19,856 bases of DNA from Chitinophagaceae bacterium UBA4857 (GCA_002399735.1 DHEF01000052.1:1-19856), one strand, 5' to 3'; positions 7,245-15,395 are shown, numbered from the stretch's first letter. Notes: generated by a model not told the origin, from the letters alone. Numbers and translations: made by a program.

Positions 7245-7279
7245 TAACGGAGTGAGGAAACTCCTTGAATATTATAAAC
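7245..7279. repeat. Direct repeat, copy 1 (second copy at 7532-7568)
   Basis: aacggagtgaggaaactcct here corresponds to aacgcagtgaggaaactcct at 7533 onward, and both continue with ttg, attata and aaac. The motif belongs to the ttccgaacgcagtgaggaat-type repeat common in Bacteroidota intergenic DNA. The 10-mer cgagaaccag is also duplicated, at 7213-7222 and 7381-7390. The stretch from 7143 to 7353 otherwise shows no gene, promoter or RNA I can name. Confidence 0.6.
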
Positions 7280-7353
7280 TTTTATTGTGCAGGAGACCTC
7301 TCTGGATAGTCGTGGTGACTGCAAGTGTTTGAAAAATTAAAAACTATTTTATT

Positions 7354-7496
7354 AATCCCGAAGGGATGACATTATTATAGCGAGAACCAGATATGTAGCA
7401 AAACCCCGAAGGGGTGATATTATTGTTATAATGTCACCCCTTCGGGGTTTCTTTATTGATTGCTTTTTCCTATAATAATATCATCCCTTCGGGATT
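7354..7496. repeat. Nested inverted-repeat array: four half-elements
   Basis: The outer arms at 7354-7380 and 7470-7496 (27 bases each, aatcccgaagggatga core) are inverse with one mismatch. The inner arms at 7401-7423 and 7428-7450 (23 bases each, aaaccccgaaggggtga core) are inverse with one mismatch over the loop tgtt. All four halves share the cccgaaggg core, so this is one family in the order forward, forward, reverse, reverse. It probably extrudes as a long hairpin. No T-run follows. Confidence 0.85.
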
Positions 7497-7531
7497 GGGT
7501 TGTCAATATTTTATTAATTGGCGAATATTCC

Positions 7532-7568
7532 GAACGCAGTGAGGAAACTCCTTGCACATTATACAAAC
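7532..7568. repeat. Direct repeat, copy 2 (first copy at 7245-7279)
   Basis: It matches the first copy over most of 35 positions, differing mainly at ttgcac versus ttgaat and by a one-base insertion. It lies between the nested palindrome and the repeat at 7595. Confidence 0.55.
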
Positions 7569-7594
7569 CAAAATATATCACAGACTTATACACA

Positions 7595-7667
7595 ATGCCC
7601 AATAGAATTACTGAACGTACAAGTGAGTGACACAACCGGCGATGATAGTAGTAATGCAGTTGATTTA
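7595..7667 (+). repeat. Inverted duplicate flanking the SusCD operon, left copy
   Basis: By hand count, about 58 of 73 bases match the reverse complement of 14320-14391, including an exact 18-base block acaagtgagtgacacaac. The first half (atgcccaatagaattactgaac) is even closer to a second string on the minus strand ending at 14443. The frame aligned to QVSDTTGDDSSNAVD is open here, but it has no good start in register with the right copy. The pair therefore looks more like a dispersed repeat than a gene. Confidence 0.55.
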
Positions 7668-7789
7668 CAAATAATAATTTTTACATACAAACTACTTTTT
7701 AAACAAGCAAAGGTTTAATGGGCAATGTTACCATATTGTGTATTTATTAAAGTTAATACTGCCTTAACAAAAAGTTTACACTGGGCTTC

Positions 7790-7797
7790 TACATTCG
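7790..7797 (+). promoter_or_regulatory. Candidate -7 promoter element of the SusC operon
   Basis: tacattcg (followed by ca) fits the TAnnTTCG variant also seen at 5660 and 15601. It lies about 112 bases upstream of the SusC ATG, which predicts a leader of roughly 100 nucleotides. The upstream box is unclear. No other good match occurs closer to the start codon. Confidence 0.4.
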
Positions 7798-7909
7798 CAC
7801 TGTCAAAAAAAATCACCAATTAATTTATTGCATTAACCTAAACGCGGTACAGCTATACACTGTAAGCGTAACAGGTATTTTATGCATTCACTACCAAAAC
7901 TTTTCTTTA

Positions 7910-10900
7910 ATGAAACGTTTATTGTTTTTATGTATGGTGCTGCAGCTGTGCAGTTATGCAAATGGGAACGACAGAGTTCCCGACAAAAAAAATGAAATGC
8001 CGGGTATTAACCATCGTGCTGTAGAAGACATTGTAATACGCGGTAAAGTTGTTAATGAAAACGGAGATCCTATTGAGAATGTAAACGTTCAGGCAAAGGG
8101 ATTTACCAAGACTGTATTTACTGATAAAAAAGGTAATTACATGTTAGTAGTACAATCGGAAACTGCAGAGATTATGTTTTCTTATGCAGGTTATACTACA
8201 CAAATTATTAAAGTAGAAAAAGCAAGGGTATTGAATGTAAAGATGATGACTGACTCCAAAGATATGGATGAGGTGGTTGTAACTGCGTTGGGTATTAAAC
8301 GTGAGCAGAAAGCTTTAGGTTATGCTGTTACAACTGTAAAAGGTGAGGAGTTAACAGAAGCTTTATCAAATAACTGGATGGATGCATTATCTGGCAAGGT
8401 TGCAGGTTTAAACTTGTTACGTTCCAATGCAGGCCCGGTTGGTGGTACAAAAATTATTTTAAGAGGTGAGAATAACCTTACCGGCGAAAACGAAGCATTG
8501 ATTGTGGTGGATGGTGTGGTATTAAATGCAGGATCGGGACGCAGAACAGGAAGCAGTGCTGTGTATGGTACAGGCAGTGATAATATGCCGGTTGACTATG
8601 GCTCGGGTATGGATGATATTAATCCTGAAGATATTGAAAGTTTAACGGTATTAAAAGGGCCAAGTGCTGCAGCTTTGTATGGATCTCGTGCAGCTAACGG
8701 TGCTATTATTATTACAACAAAAGCAGGTAACAAAAAAGGCAAGGGTATAGGTGTTACGCTTAACTCAAACGCCTCTATGGAAAGTATTAACCGCATGCCC
8801 GATATGCAGTATGAATATGGCCAGGGTTTAAATGGTGCAGCGCATTATTCTTATGGCGCAACAGTAGATGGGGCAAGTACTTCGGGTACTTCATCAGCTT
8901 ACGGACCTAGATTTGATGGACAGTCTTTTTTTCAATATGATCCGGTAACACAAACGGTTGGAAAAGAACGTACACCTTGGGTTGCTTATGATAATATTGG
9001 CGATTTTTTTGAAACGGGTAAAACTTTAACTAATACTGTTTCAATAGATGGTGGAAGCGACAAAACATCAGCAAGGTTTTCTGTAACCAATGTTCAGAAT
9101 ACCTGGATTATGCCTAATACGGGTTATAAAAGAACTACGTTAGCACTATCAGTAAATTCTAAGGTAACGGATAAACTAACGGTATCGGCTAAAGTAAATT
9201 ACGGTAACCGTAATAGCGATAACCTACCGGGTGCCGGTTATGGTAACCAATCGTTAATGTATTGGTTTATTTTCTGGCAACCTAATGCCGATGTAAACTG
9301 GTTGAAAAACTATTGGGTGAATGGACAGGAGCTGAGAAAGATAGCTTATCCCTATTCTACTTTTCCTGAAAATCCTTATGCTATTTCTTACGAATTTATA
9401 AACGGCAATAACCGCCATACTTTAAATGGTAATGCACAGGTTAATTACCAGTTTTCAAAGTCGTTTAATGCAATGGTAAGAGCATCTATTGATCAGTCCA
9501 GCGAAGATCGTTTTCAAAATCGTCCATACGATGCAGGCTCAAGATTACCGGAAGGTAGTCATCGTTCGCAAGATATATTTTCAAGAGAAGTATCGGTTGA
9601 TTTTATGATGAAATATGCAAAGAAAATCGGAAAGCATATCGACTTTTCGGCAACTGGTGGTGGTAGTACTTTAAGAAATAACTACAGAATGACCAGTTTG
9701 ATTTCTGATGGTTTAACCTTTCCGGGTGTGTACAACCATAATAACTCAAAATATGGTGTAAAGACTGACCAACGAATTGAAAACTTAGAGACAAATAGCT
9801 TTTATTATTTAATTACAGGTGGTTATAAAAACTTCTTATTTGCTGATATTACCGGTCGTTGGGATTGGTGGAGTACATTGGCAGCGCCACAGTTTCCTGA
9901 TAAAAAAGTATGGGGTTTTTATCCTTCATACAATGCAAGTTTTATTTTATCGGAAGTTGTTCGTTTTCCTTCTATGTTTGACTTTGTTAAACTAAGAGCA
10001 ACCATGTCGGGTGTAGGTTCAGGCGTGCAAAGAACATACATGACACAAAACTATTTTGAAAGCCCAAATACATTAATTGGTGGTTCTTTAACCAATGCCC
10101 GCAACTTGGCCAATCCATTAATCAATCCATTAAGAACCCGTTCATTTGAAGTGGGTACTGATATAAGAATGTTTAAAGGAAGAGTAAGTCTTGATGTAGC
10201 AGCTTACAAGGGTAATTCTTTTAACCAGCATTTATATAGAGTTATTGATGCAGCTGCAGGGGCCTTAACTCGTTTAACCAATATTGGCCAGGTAAGCAAT
10301 ACAGGTTTGGAAATAGGTTTAACAACCAAGCAACTGGTTAGTAAAAAAGGACTGAACTGGACAACTAGTTTCACATTCTCTACCAATCGTAATCGTATTG
10401 AAGAATTAGCTGATTCATCGATTGTATTACAGCAACGGTCTATTGGTGCATCACAAATTGTAGGCAAGGTAGGTGGTAGCATGGGGGATATGTATGGTAT
10501 TGGCTACCAACGTGCCCCGGACGGCCAGATTATTTATGATGCTACTACAGGTTATGCTTTATTAACACAAGAAGTAGTTTACTTAGGTAACACTATACCA
10601 AAAGGCAGGGCAAGTATTGGTAATACATTTACGTACAGAGGTTTCAGGTTAAACTTTTTATTTGATACACAATGGGGTGGTGTTGGTCATTCACAAACCA
10701 ACCATAAAATGTCTGAGCAGGGTAAGTTGAAAGCAACGTTACCGGGTCGTTACAGCGGTATAATTGGTGATGGCGTGGTATTAACTGCCGATGGTAAATA
10801 TGTACCTAATACAACTATTGCTACTAACATTGACGAATATTACCGTACACATTGGGGTAGTAACCAAGGTGAGGGTAACACATTCCCAACCGATTTTATC

Positions 10901-11134
10901 AAATTCAGAGAAGCAAGGGTTGATTACACATTTGAGAAAAAAGTGGTTGCCAAATTAGGTTTACAAAAAGCTTCAGTAGGTATATATGGTCGTAACCTTT
11001 TCATTTGGTCTAAATGGCCTGCCTTTGATCCTGAGTTTGGAACATTAGACGGATCAGATATAGTAAAAGGTTTTGAAATATCACAATTCCCTTCTACCAG
11101 AAGTGTTGGTGTTAACCTGGTTGTTACATTCTAA
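7910..11134 (+). CDS. SusC/RagA-family TonB-linked outer membrane transporter
   Basis: A 1074-residue energy-dependent outer-membrane barrel that imports a ligand delivered under a SusD lid. A signal peptide (MKRLLFLCMVLQLCSYANG) is followed by a carboxypeptidase-regulatory-like domain at about 42-112 (IRGKVVNENGDPIENVNVQAKG). Next come a TonB-box-like stretch, DMDEVVVTALGIKRE at 118-132, and the plug domain to about 275 with VLKGPSAAALYGSRAANGAI, the SusC hallmark. The barrel runs to the C-terminus, which ends in alternating residues and Phe (VNLVVTF), as the BAM machinery expects. There is no N-terminal STN domain, so signalling through an anti-sigma factor is unlikely. It is the first gene of an operon; SusD starts 11 bases after its stop. 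The ligand cannot be deduced, and no glycan-degrading enzyme is nearby. Confidence 0.96.
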   Translation: MKRLLFLCMVLQLCSYANGNDRVPDKKNEMPGINHRAVEDIVIRGKVVNENGDPIENVNVQAKGFTKTVFTDKKGNYMLVVQSETAEIMFSYAGYTTQIIKVEKARVLNVKMMTDSKDMDEVVVTALGIKREQKALGYAVTTVKGEELTEALSNNWMDALSGKVAGLNLLRSNAGPVGGTKIILRGENNLTGENEALIVVDGVVLNAGSGRRTGSSAVYGTGSDNMPVDYGSGMDDINPEDIESLTVLKGPSAAALYGSRAANGAIIITTKAGNKKGKGIGVTLNSNASMESINRMPDMQYEYGQGLNGAAHYSYGATVDGASTSGTSSAYGPRFDGQSFFQYDPVTQTVGKERTPWVAYDNIGDFFETGKTLTNTVSIDGGSDKTSARFSVTNVQNTWIMPNTGYKRTTLALSVNSKVTDKLTVSAKVNYGNRNSDNLPGAGYGNQSLMYWFIFWQPNADVNWLKNYWVNGQELRKIAYPYSTFPENPYAISYEFINGNNRHTLNGNAQVNYQFSKSFNAMVRASIDQSSEDRFQNRPYDAGSRLPEGSHRSQDIFSREVSVDFMMKYAKKIGKHIDFSATGGGSTLRNNYRMTSLISDGLTFPGVYNHNNSKYGVKTDQRIENLETNSFYYLITGGYKNFLFADITGRWDWWSTLAAPQFPDKKVWGFYPSYNASFILSEVVRFPSMFDFVKLRATMSGVGSGVQRTYMTQNYFESPNTLIGGSLTNARNLANPLINPLRTRSFEVGTDIRMFKGRVSLDVAAYKGNSFNQHLYRVIDAAAGALTRLTNIGQVSNTGLEIGLTTKQLVSKKGLNWTTSFTFSTNRNRIEELADSSIVLQQRSIGASQIVGKVGGSMGDMYGIGYQRAPDGQIIYDATTGYALLTQEVVYLGNTIPKGRASIGNTFTYRGFRLNFLFDTQWGGVGHSQTNHKMSEQGKLKATLPGRYSGIIGDGVVLTADGKYVPNTTIATNIDEYYRTHWGSNQGEGNTFPTDFIKFREARVDYTFEKKVVAKLGLQKASVGIYGRNLFIWSKWPAFDPEFGTLDGSDIVKGFEISQFPSTRSVGVNLVVTF

Positions 11135-11145
11135 TTTAAAAGAAC

Positions 11146-12690
11146 ATGAAAATGAAAAAGATATTAATTCCCTGTCTGGCTATTGGTTTAATAGCACTGC
11201 AGGCTTGCGATAAAGGGTTTGTTGAATTAAATACCGACCCCACGAAAACTACAAACGCTTATCCGCAACAGTTTCTGGCAAATGCATTAATGAAATCGGT
11301 GGAGTATAACATGATACGTAATCGTAATTTGAACAATGAATTAATGCAGGTTACTGTTGATGTGGGTGACGGCGATGGTAAAGTGTTTCGTTATGATTTT
11401 AGAAGAAACTGGGCCGATTATTTATGGAACGGACATTTTACCAATATGGCCAACTACCGTGACATGTACTTAAAGGCATTAGAGCCAATTAACTACAGCA
11501 GGGCTTATCAGGCGGTAGCACTTATTGGCCAAACCTGGGCATACTCTATCTTAACAGATACCTATGGTGACATTCCTTATTCACAGGCCACTTTAGGTAG
11601 AGACTCTCTGATACTGGAACCAAGATTTGACAATCAGAAAGATATTTACATTAACATGATTGCCAAACTGGACTCAGCTAATACACTGTTACGTTTATCT
11701 CCCTCTACCGAGCTTATTGATATAGAAGCTGATTTAGTGTACAAAGGCGATAAAACCAAATGGAGAAAATTTTGTAACTCCTTACTATTACGTTTACTGT
11801 TACGTATTGCACACAAACCCGAAATGGCCGAATACGTAACCAAGATGCAAGAAATGTTTACTACCAATGCATCTAACTATCCAATTATGACCAGTAATGC
11901 CGACGCAGCCATTTTACGCTGGAGTGGCATCGGGGCATTTGTTTCGCCTTACAGTTTGTTAAGGGTACAGGATTTCAGGGCTATATCTCTTGCATCTTTT
12001 TTTGTTGATTTTTTAAGAGATTCTAATGACCCAAGAATGGACATTGCTTTGTACAATACGTTGTATGGTACAACTGGTTCTTCAAATAACAGATGGGGTA
12101 TTTCACCTGTATCAGGTAATTATGTAGGCATCCCCTCTGGTTACTCACCTAATACAGGTGAACGTCCTCGTCAATCTTATTTCTATTCATCTGACCAGAC
12201 AGCAGCGGTTACTTTACAAACCGAACCCATGACAGGTATGATGATGAACTATGCTGAAGTAGAATTTATAAAAGCTGAGTTAGCATTAAAAGGTTTAATA
12301 AACGGTGATCCCAAAACATTCTTTTACAGCGGTGCCCAAAACAGCATCACACAATGGATGCCGGGTTGGACAAAATCTATACAACAACATTTATCAGAGT
12401 CTGATATTGATTGGGATGACAACGATTCTTTCGAGGACAAAATGGAAAGAATACATAAGCAAAAATATTTTGCATTGTTTCTGGTAGATATGCAACAATG
12501 GTTTGAGTATCGCCGTACCGGTTATCCAAAATTACCTAAGGGGGATGGCTTAAAAAATAATGGTGAAATGCCAGCACGTATGTATTATCCTGTATATGTG
12601 CAATCATCAAATCCTACCAATTATAGAAACGCAGTGGCACTGCAAGGTCCCGATGAAATTAACACAAAAGTGTGGTGGCAAAAACCATAA
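11146..12690 (+). CDS. SusD-like surface lipoprotein (SusD_2-type)
   Basis: A 514-residue surface-exposed lipoprotein that forms the lid and ligand-binding partner of the SusC barrel encoded just upstream. The N-terminus MKMKKILIPCLAIGLIALQAC is a lipoprotein signal with lipobox LQAC, so Cys21 should be lipidated. The conserved TDTYGDIPYSQA motif is at 137-148. Alpha-helical TPR-like segments follow, with the family-typical MNYAEVEFIKAELALKG around residue 366 and a C-terminal WFEYRRTGYP. The SusD_2 assignment is by recognition of layout, not a profile search. An in-frame ATG two codons later is an equally possible start. Spacing of 11 and 19 bases to its neighbours supports one transcript with SusC and the DUF5689 gene. 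Confidence 0.95.
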   Translation: MKMKKILIPCLAIGLIALQACDKGFVELNTDPTKTTNAYPQQFLANALMKSVEYNMIRNRNLNNELMQVTVDVGDGDGKVFRYDFRRNWADYLWNGHFTNMANYRDMYLKALEPINYSRAYQAVALIGQTWAYSILTDTYGDIPYSQATLGRDSLILEPRFDNQKDIYINMIAKLDSANTLLRLSPSTELIDIEADLVYKGDKTKWRKFCNSLLLRLLLRIAHKPEMAEYVTKMQEMFTTNASNYPIMTSNADAAILRWSGIGAFVSPYSLLRVQDFRAISLASFFVDFLRDSNDPRMDIALYNTLYGTTGSSNNRWGISPVSGNYVGIPSGYSPNTGERPRQSYFYSSDQTAAVTLQTEPMTGMMMNYAEVEFIKAELALKGLINGDPKTFFYSGAQNSITQWMPGWTKSIQQHLSESDIDWDDNDSFEDKMERIHKQKYFALFLVDMQQWFEYRRTGYPKLPKGDGLKNNGEMPARMYYPVYVQSSNPTNYRNAVALQGPDEINTKVWWQKP

Positions 12691-12709
12691 CAAACTAAAA
12701 TAAACTGTA

Positions 12710-14239
12710 ATGAAAAAGTATTATAAAAATGTATTGGCTTTAGTAGCAATTCTTACCATGCTGGTAAGCTGTTACAAAACAAAATTAAACTATCCGGGTG
12801 GCAAGGTTAGTCCTTACATAGCCATTTACGATGTGCGTAATTTATTCAAGGGTAAGCCAGTTGAATTAAATAACGGATCATTAGATGGATCGTCTAAAAT
12901 AGCTTGCATGGTGGTTTCAGATCATCGTACTAATAACTTACCGGAGGGTTTACTTATCGTTCAAAACAACCCAAGGTTAAACTTCTTGCGTGGTCTTGCT
13001 ATTAATATTGGTGCACAAGCCGCTAATTATTTGCCCGGCGATTCATTGATAATTGATGTTGCAGGTAGTAAGTTAGAAAAAATTAACGGCATATTACAAA
13101 TAACCAATATTACCGAAACAAAAATTGAAAAAATTGCCAGCAATAAACCAATCGAAGTAAGCCGCGTTAATATTGACAAATTATTAGCTCGTCCGGATGA
13201 CTATGAAAGCACATTGATAGCTGTTGTAAAAGGAGGCTTTACTTATCAACCACAGGAAGGACAGGTGATGAGTGGCGAACAATCTATTAACGATGGTTTT
13301 GGTATTGTAAACGTAAATACAAATAGTAGCTCACCCTTATCATCATTGCCACAATATAAAATGGCCAACTATTATGGTATTGTGTACATCCGTGAAGCCG
13401 AAAATTTGCGTATTCCATACCTGAAATTCAGAAATGAAAATGATTTGGTAGAACTTAAATCAGTGTACAAAACACCACGTATTATTATCTCCGGTTGGAA
13501 CAATGATCCGCAGGGTTCTGATTCTAACAATGAATACTTTCAGTTTTTAGCAACCGAGGATATTGATTTTGCTGTTACACCTTTTTCTATAGTAACCACC
13601 AATAACGCCAATGCGGCATTACCAACAGGTTTTCCTGTTAACGGTTGGGCTACAGGTCAGGTGCGTACGTATAAAATGAATATTACCTCAGGGTTTGTAC
13701 CAAAAGGAACCTTCTTTTATTTTGGTGGCCCTAATAAATTAATTAATAGTACTGGGTCTTTAAGTATGGCATCTTCTAATTGGGTAGGTACATATTCTTA
13801 TAATTCATTACCCGGTCAGGATTTTGGTAATGCAACCACCAACCTGTTGGCTAATTCGGGTAATGCTTATGGTGTTGCAATTTTTGAAGGAACTACTGTT
13901 ACTGAAAGTTCAATTCCGGAAGATGTAATGTTTTGCGCAACCGGTGGTTCATTGGTTGGTAATGGTTTTGGTTATCGTATTTGTAATAACGACTATTACG
14001 ACATTATTAACCCCTTAACACTGGAGGAACAACCATTTTACAGATCAGGTAACAACACAACTGCTATTACCTATAACACGCCATCCGATGCCGGATTGTT
14101 TAATGTATTAGGTGGCGAGTTTAATATGACCCTTGGTCGTTGGACAAAAGCCAGAGCAAAAAATGCTTACCAGTTATTAAAAACATCAGTTGCAGCCGAA
14201 ATTGAAAATCCCGAAATCGCAACCAAACTAGTTTATTAA
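12710..14239 (+). CDS. DUF5689-domain lipoprotein, accessory to the SusCD pair
   Basis: A 509-residue lipoprotein with signal MKKYYKNVLALVAILTMLVSC; lipobox LVSC puts lipidation at Cys21. Residues about 36-250 match the DUF5689 pattern: IAIYDVRNLFKG, NLPEGLLIVQNN, ANYLPGDSLIIDVAG, GILQITNI, then RPDDYESTLI. The C-terminal half (about 260-480) is Gly/Asn/Thr-rich and probably beta-structured. It contains PSDAGLFNVLGGEFNMTLGRW near the end, and its function is unknown. DUF5689 proteins commonly accompany SusC/SusD genes in Bacteroidota and are thought to sit on the cell surface. A role as an extra ligand-binding subunit is inference. Last gene of the operon; a strong terminator begins 25 bases after the stop. 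Confidence 0.88.
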   Translation: MKKYYKNVLALVAILTMLVSCYKTKLNYPGGKVSPYIAIYDVRNLFKGKPVELNNGSLDGSSKIACMVVSDHRTNNLPEGLLIVQNNPRLNFLRGLAINIGAQAANYLPGDSLIIDVAGSKLEKINGILQITNITETKIEKIASNKPIEVSRVNIDKLLARPDDYESTLIAVVKGGFTYQPQEGQVMSGEQSINDGFGIVNVNTNSSSPLSSLPQYKMANYYGIVYIREAENLRIPYLKFRNENDLVELKSVYKTPRIIISGWNNDPQGSDSNNEYFQFLATEDIDFAVTPFSIVTTNNANAALPTGFPVNGWATGQVRTYKMNITSGFVPKGTFFYFGGPNKLINSTGSLSMASSNWVGTYSYNSLPGQDFGNATTNLLANSGNAYGVAIFEGTTVTESSIPEDVMFCATGGSLVGNGFGYRICNNDYYDIINPLTLEEQPFYRSGNNTTAITYNTPSDAGLFNVLGGEFNMTLGRWTKARAKNAYQLLKTSVAAEIENPEIATKLVY

Positions 14240-14264
14240 TACATCCAATCCGTATCCTAAAACC

Positions 14265-14297
14265 AAACAGCCCTGTATTTATTTACAGGGCTGTTTT
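14265..14297 (+). terminator. Intrinsic terminator of the SusC-SusD-DUF5689 operon
   Basis: aaacagccctgta (14265-14277) and tacagggctgttt (14284-14296) form perfect 13-bp arms over the loop tttatt. The arm ends in a short T-run with a further att. The A-rich left flank means it could also stop minus-strand transcription. Confidence 0.88.
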
Positions 14298-14319
14298 ATT
14301 ATACATTGTTTTTAATTAT

Positions 14320-14391
14320 TTAGTCAACAGCAGTGCTACTAGCATCGTCTGTTGTGTCACTCACTTGTGCTGCAACAATTCTATTGGCCAT
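14320..14391 (-). repeat. Inverted duplicate flanking the SusCD operon, right copy, with a 23-codon frame
   Basis: On the minus strand an ATG at 14391 opens a 23-residue frame, MANRIVAAQ followed by VSDTTDDASSTAVD and a TAA. The sequence matches 7595-7667 on the plus strand. An overlapping partial duplicate begins at ATG 14443 (MLNRITEQPRLKYGVLQNGQ, stop at 14381-14383). A short hairpin with arms accccg/cggggt (14400-14405, 14415-14420) lies between. No Shine-Dalgarno or promoter is visible. I treat it as a dispersed repeat and keep a tiny gene as a weaker alternative. Confidence 0.45.
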
Positions 14392-14480
14392 TTTGAAGTA
14401 CCCCGTATTTTAATCGGGGTTGTTCGGTAATTCTATTCAGCATTTTGCAAGCTGTTGTGTTATAAACCTGAAGTAGTTTT

Positions 14481-14580
14481 GCCACCGAGTTGCACAGAGG
14501 GCTTACACTGAGTAACACAGAGATTATATCCTTAAAAATTCCGTGTTCCTCCGTGAAAAATACTCCATTAACTCTGTGGT
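14481..14580. repeat. CACAGAG-type dispersed repeat, copy B
   Basis: It begins gccaccgagttgcacagagg, then shows acacagag words, ccgtgttcctccgtg, and finally aactctgtggt. The order of words equals copy A at 2714-2800. As there, an A-run and a terminator hairpin follow directly, at the 3' side of a minus-strand gene. Confidence 0.6.
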
Positions 14581-14606
14581 AAAAAAAGGTGCGTGAAACA
14601 CGCACC
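14581..14606 (-). terminator. Intrinsic terminator of the thioredoxin-fold gene
   Basis: On the minus strand, GGTGCGTG/CACGCACC form a perfect 8-bp stem over TTT, followed by seven T. It begins about 33 bases beyond the stop codon at 14639. Confidence 0.85.
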
Positions 14607-14638
14607 CAAAAAGTATTTATAAAAAGCTTTTACGGCCT

Positions 14639-15226
14639 TCAATTATTAATTAAAGCATTCTTATCAATATTCTTCAACAACGCCACCAATTCCTCCTGCA
14701 CACTTTTACCTTTATCGGCATTGTACCAAACTTGCAGTTCCGTTTTTACCGTTTCAAAATCAGCTTTGTCGGCGGTTAATTTATCATACACTAATTGGCA
14801 ATCAGCCGGACGTGGCCCCCAGGTAGCCAAATCTTTCCCTTCTGTATTTCTGATAATTAATTTTGGTATTGATTTACCGCCATTCGTCAGGTAATTGTTG
14901 ATGGTAAACGGTTCGCTGTCTCTTAATTCGTAAGAAACAGTAATAAGTGGATTTAAACGACTTATCATTTCTAAAAAAGGTACGCTATGTGCCGCATCGC
15001 CACACCAGGGCTCGGTAATAACAATCCAGTTTTGTGGGCTGGTTATTTCCTGCATGGTTTGTTTTATTTCGTCGGTAAGTATGCCTGTTTTTAGCCAGCG
15101 GTTCATACGGCTCCAGTTTAGCTTTGTATAATCAAAGTAATCCGGATTATTATAAGGTGCTACTTGTTCGTCAGCAGTTTTTTGTATTATTTCTTCAAAA
15201 TAACTACGGTATGCCTCAAATGTCAT
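14639..15226 (-). CDS. Thioredoxin-fold protein with a single active-site cysteine
   Basis: From the ATG at 15226 the protein has 195 residues and no signal peptide, so it is cytoplasmic. The thioredoxin-like core begins near residue 60: NWIVITEPWCGDAAHSVPFL contains the active site Trp74-Cys75-Gly-Asp-Ala78, so the second Cys of CxxC is Ala. The cis-proline is Pro121 in GKSIPKLII, followed by ATWGPRP. This fits the Thioredoxin_9-like family, by recognition only. A monothiol site argues against a general disulfide reductase and suits a peroxidase-like, glutathionylation or binding role. The frame stays open upstream to 15361, but the added 45 residues run back towards and into a degenerate repeat tract and look non-coding. 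I therefore chose 15226. Divergent from the kinase gene; its own terminator follows. Confidence 0.85.
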   Translation of the reverse strand: MTFEAYRSYFEEIIQKTADEQVAPYNNPDYFDYTKLNWSRMNRWLKTGILTDEIKQTMQEITSPQNWIVITEPWCGDAAHSVPFLEMISRLNPLITVSYELRDSEPFTINNYLTNGGKSIPKLIIRNTEGKDLATWGPRPADCQLVYDKLTADKADFETVKTELQVWYNADKGKSVQEELVALLKNIDKNALINN

Positions 15227-15303
15227 TGGTGTATTTTTAGTTACTATTAATAATTGTTGCAAGGTAATAACAAAATGTGGTAAGGATTGTTTGGTAAGGA
15301 AGC

Positions 15304-15395
15304 ATAATGCTAAAAGCTGAAAGCATAAGACTGAAAGCAGAAAGCCGAAAGCTGAATGCAAAAAGCGGAAGGCTTAATGCTGAATGCAGAAACTT
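15304..15395. repeat. Degenerate 7-8 bp repeat tract (AAAGCxG type)
   Basis: A run of about twelve imperfect words of the type aaagctg, aaagcag, aaagccg and aatgctg. It is followed by a second set, cggactttcggacattcgg, leading into the composite repeat at 15441. The same first set appears inverted at 5575-5650 and the second set inverted near 6940-6990. It is non-coding, though frames stay open through it because stop codons are rare in the repeated words. Confidence 0.6.

Noticed and set aside
7518..7718. 66-codon open frame from a TTG in the repeat-rich gap
   Set aside because: It runs through two repeat elements, has no promoter or ribosome site, and shows no protein-like composition beyond the short repeat-encoded stretch.
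14381..14605. 74-codon minus-strand frame
   Set aside because: It starts inside a terminator hairpin and crosses the CACAGAG element; only its last 20 codons are of interest, as part of the inverted duplicate.
15227..15361. 45-residue N-terminal extension of the thioredoxin-fold protein
   Set aside because: Its hydrophobic LLSVLCFQLLALCF stretch is encoded by the AAAGCxG repeat tract, so it only mimics a signal peptide. The ATG at 15226 gives the expected family N-terminus.
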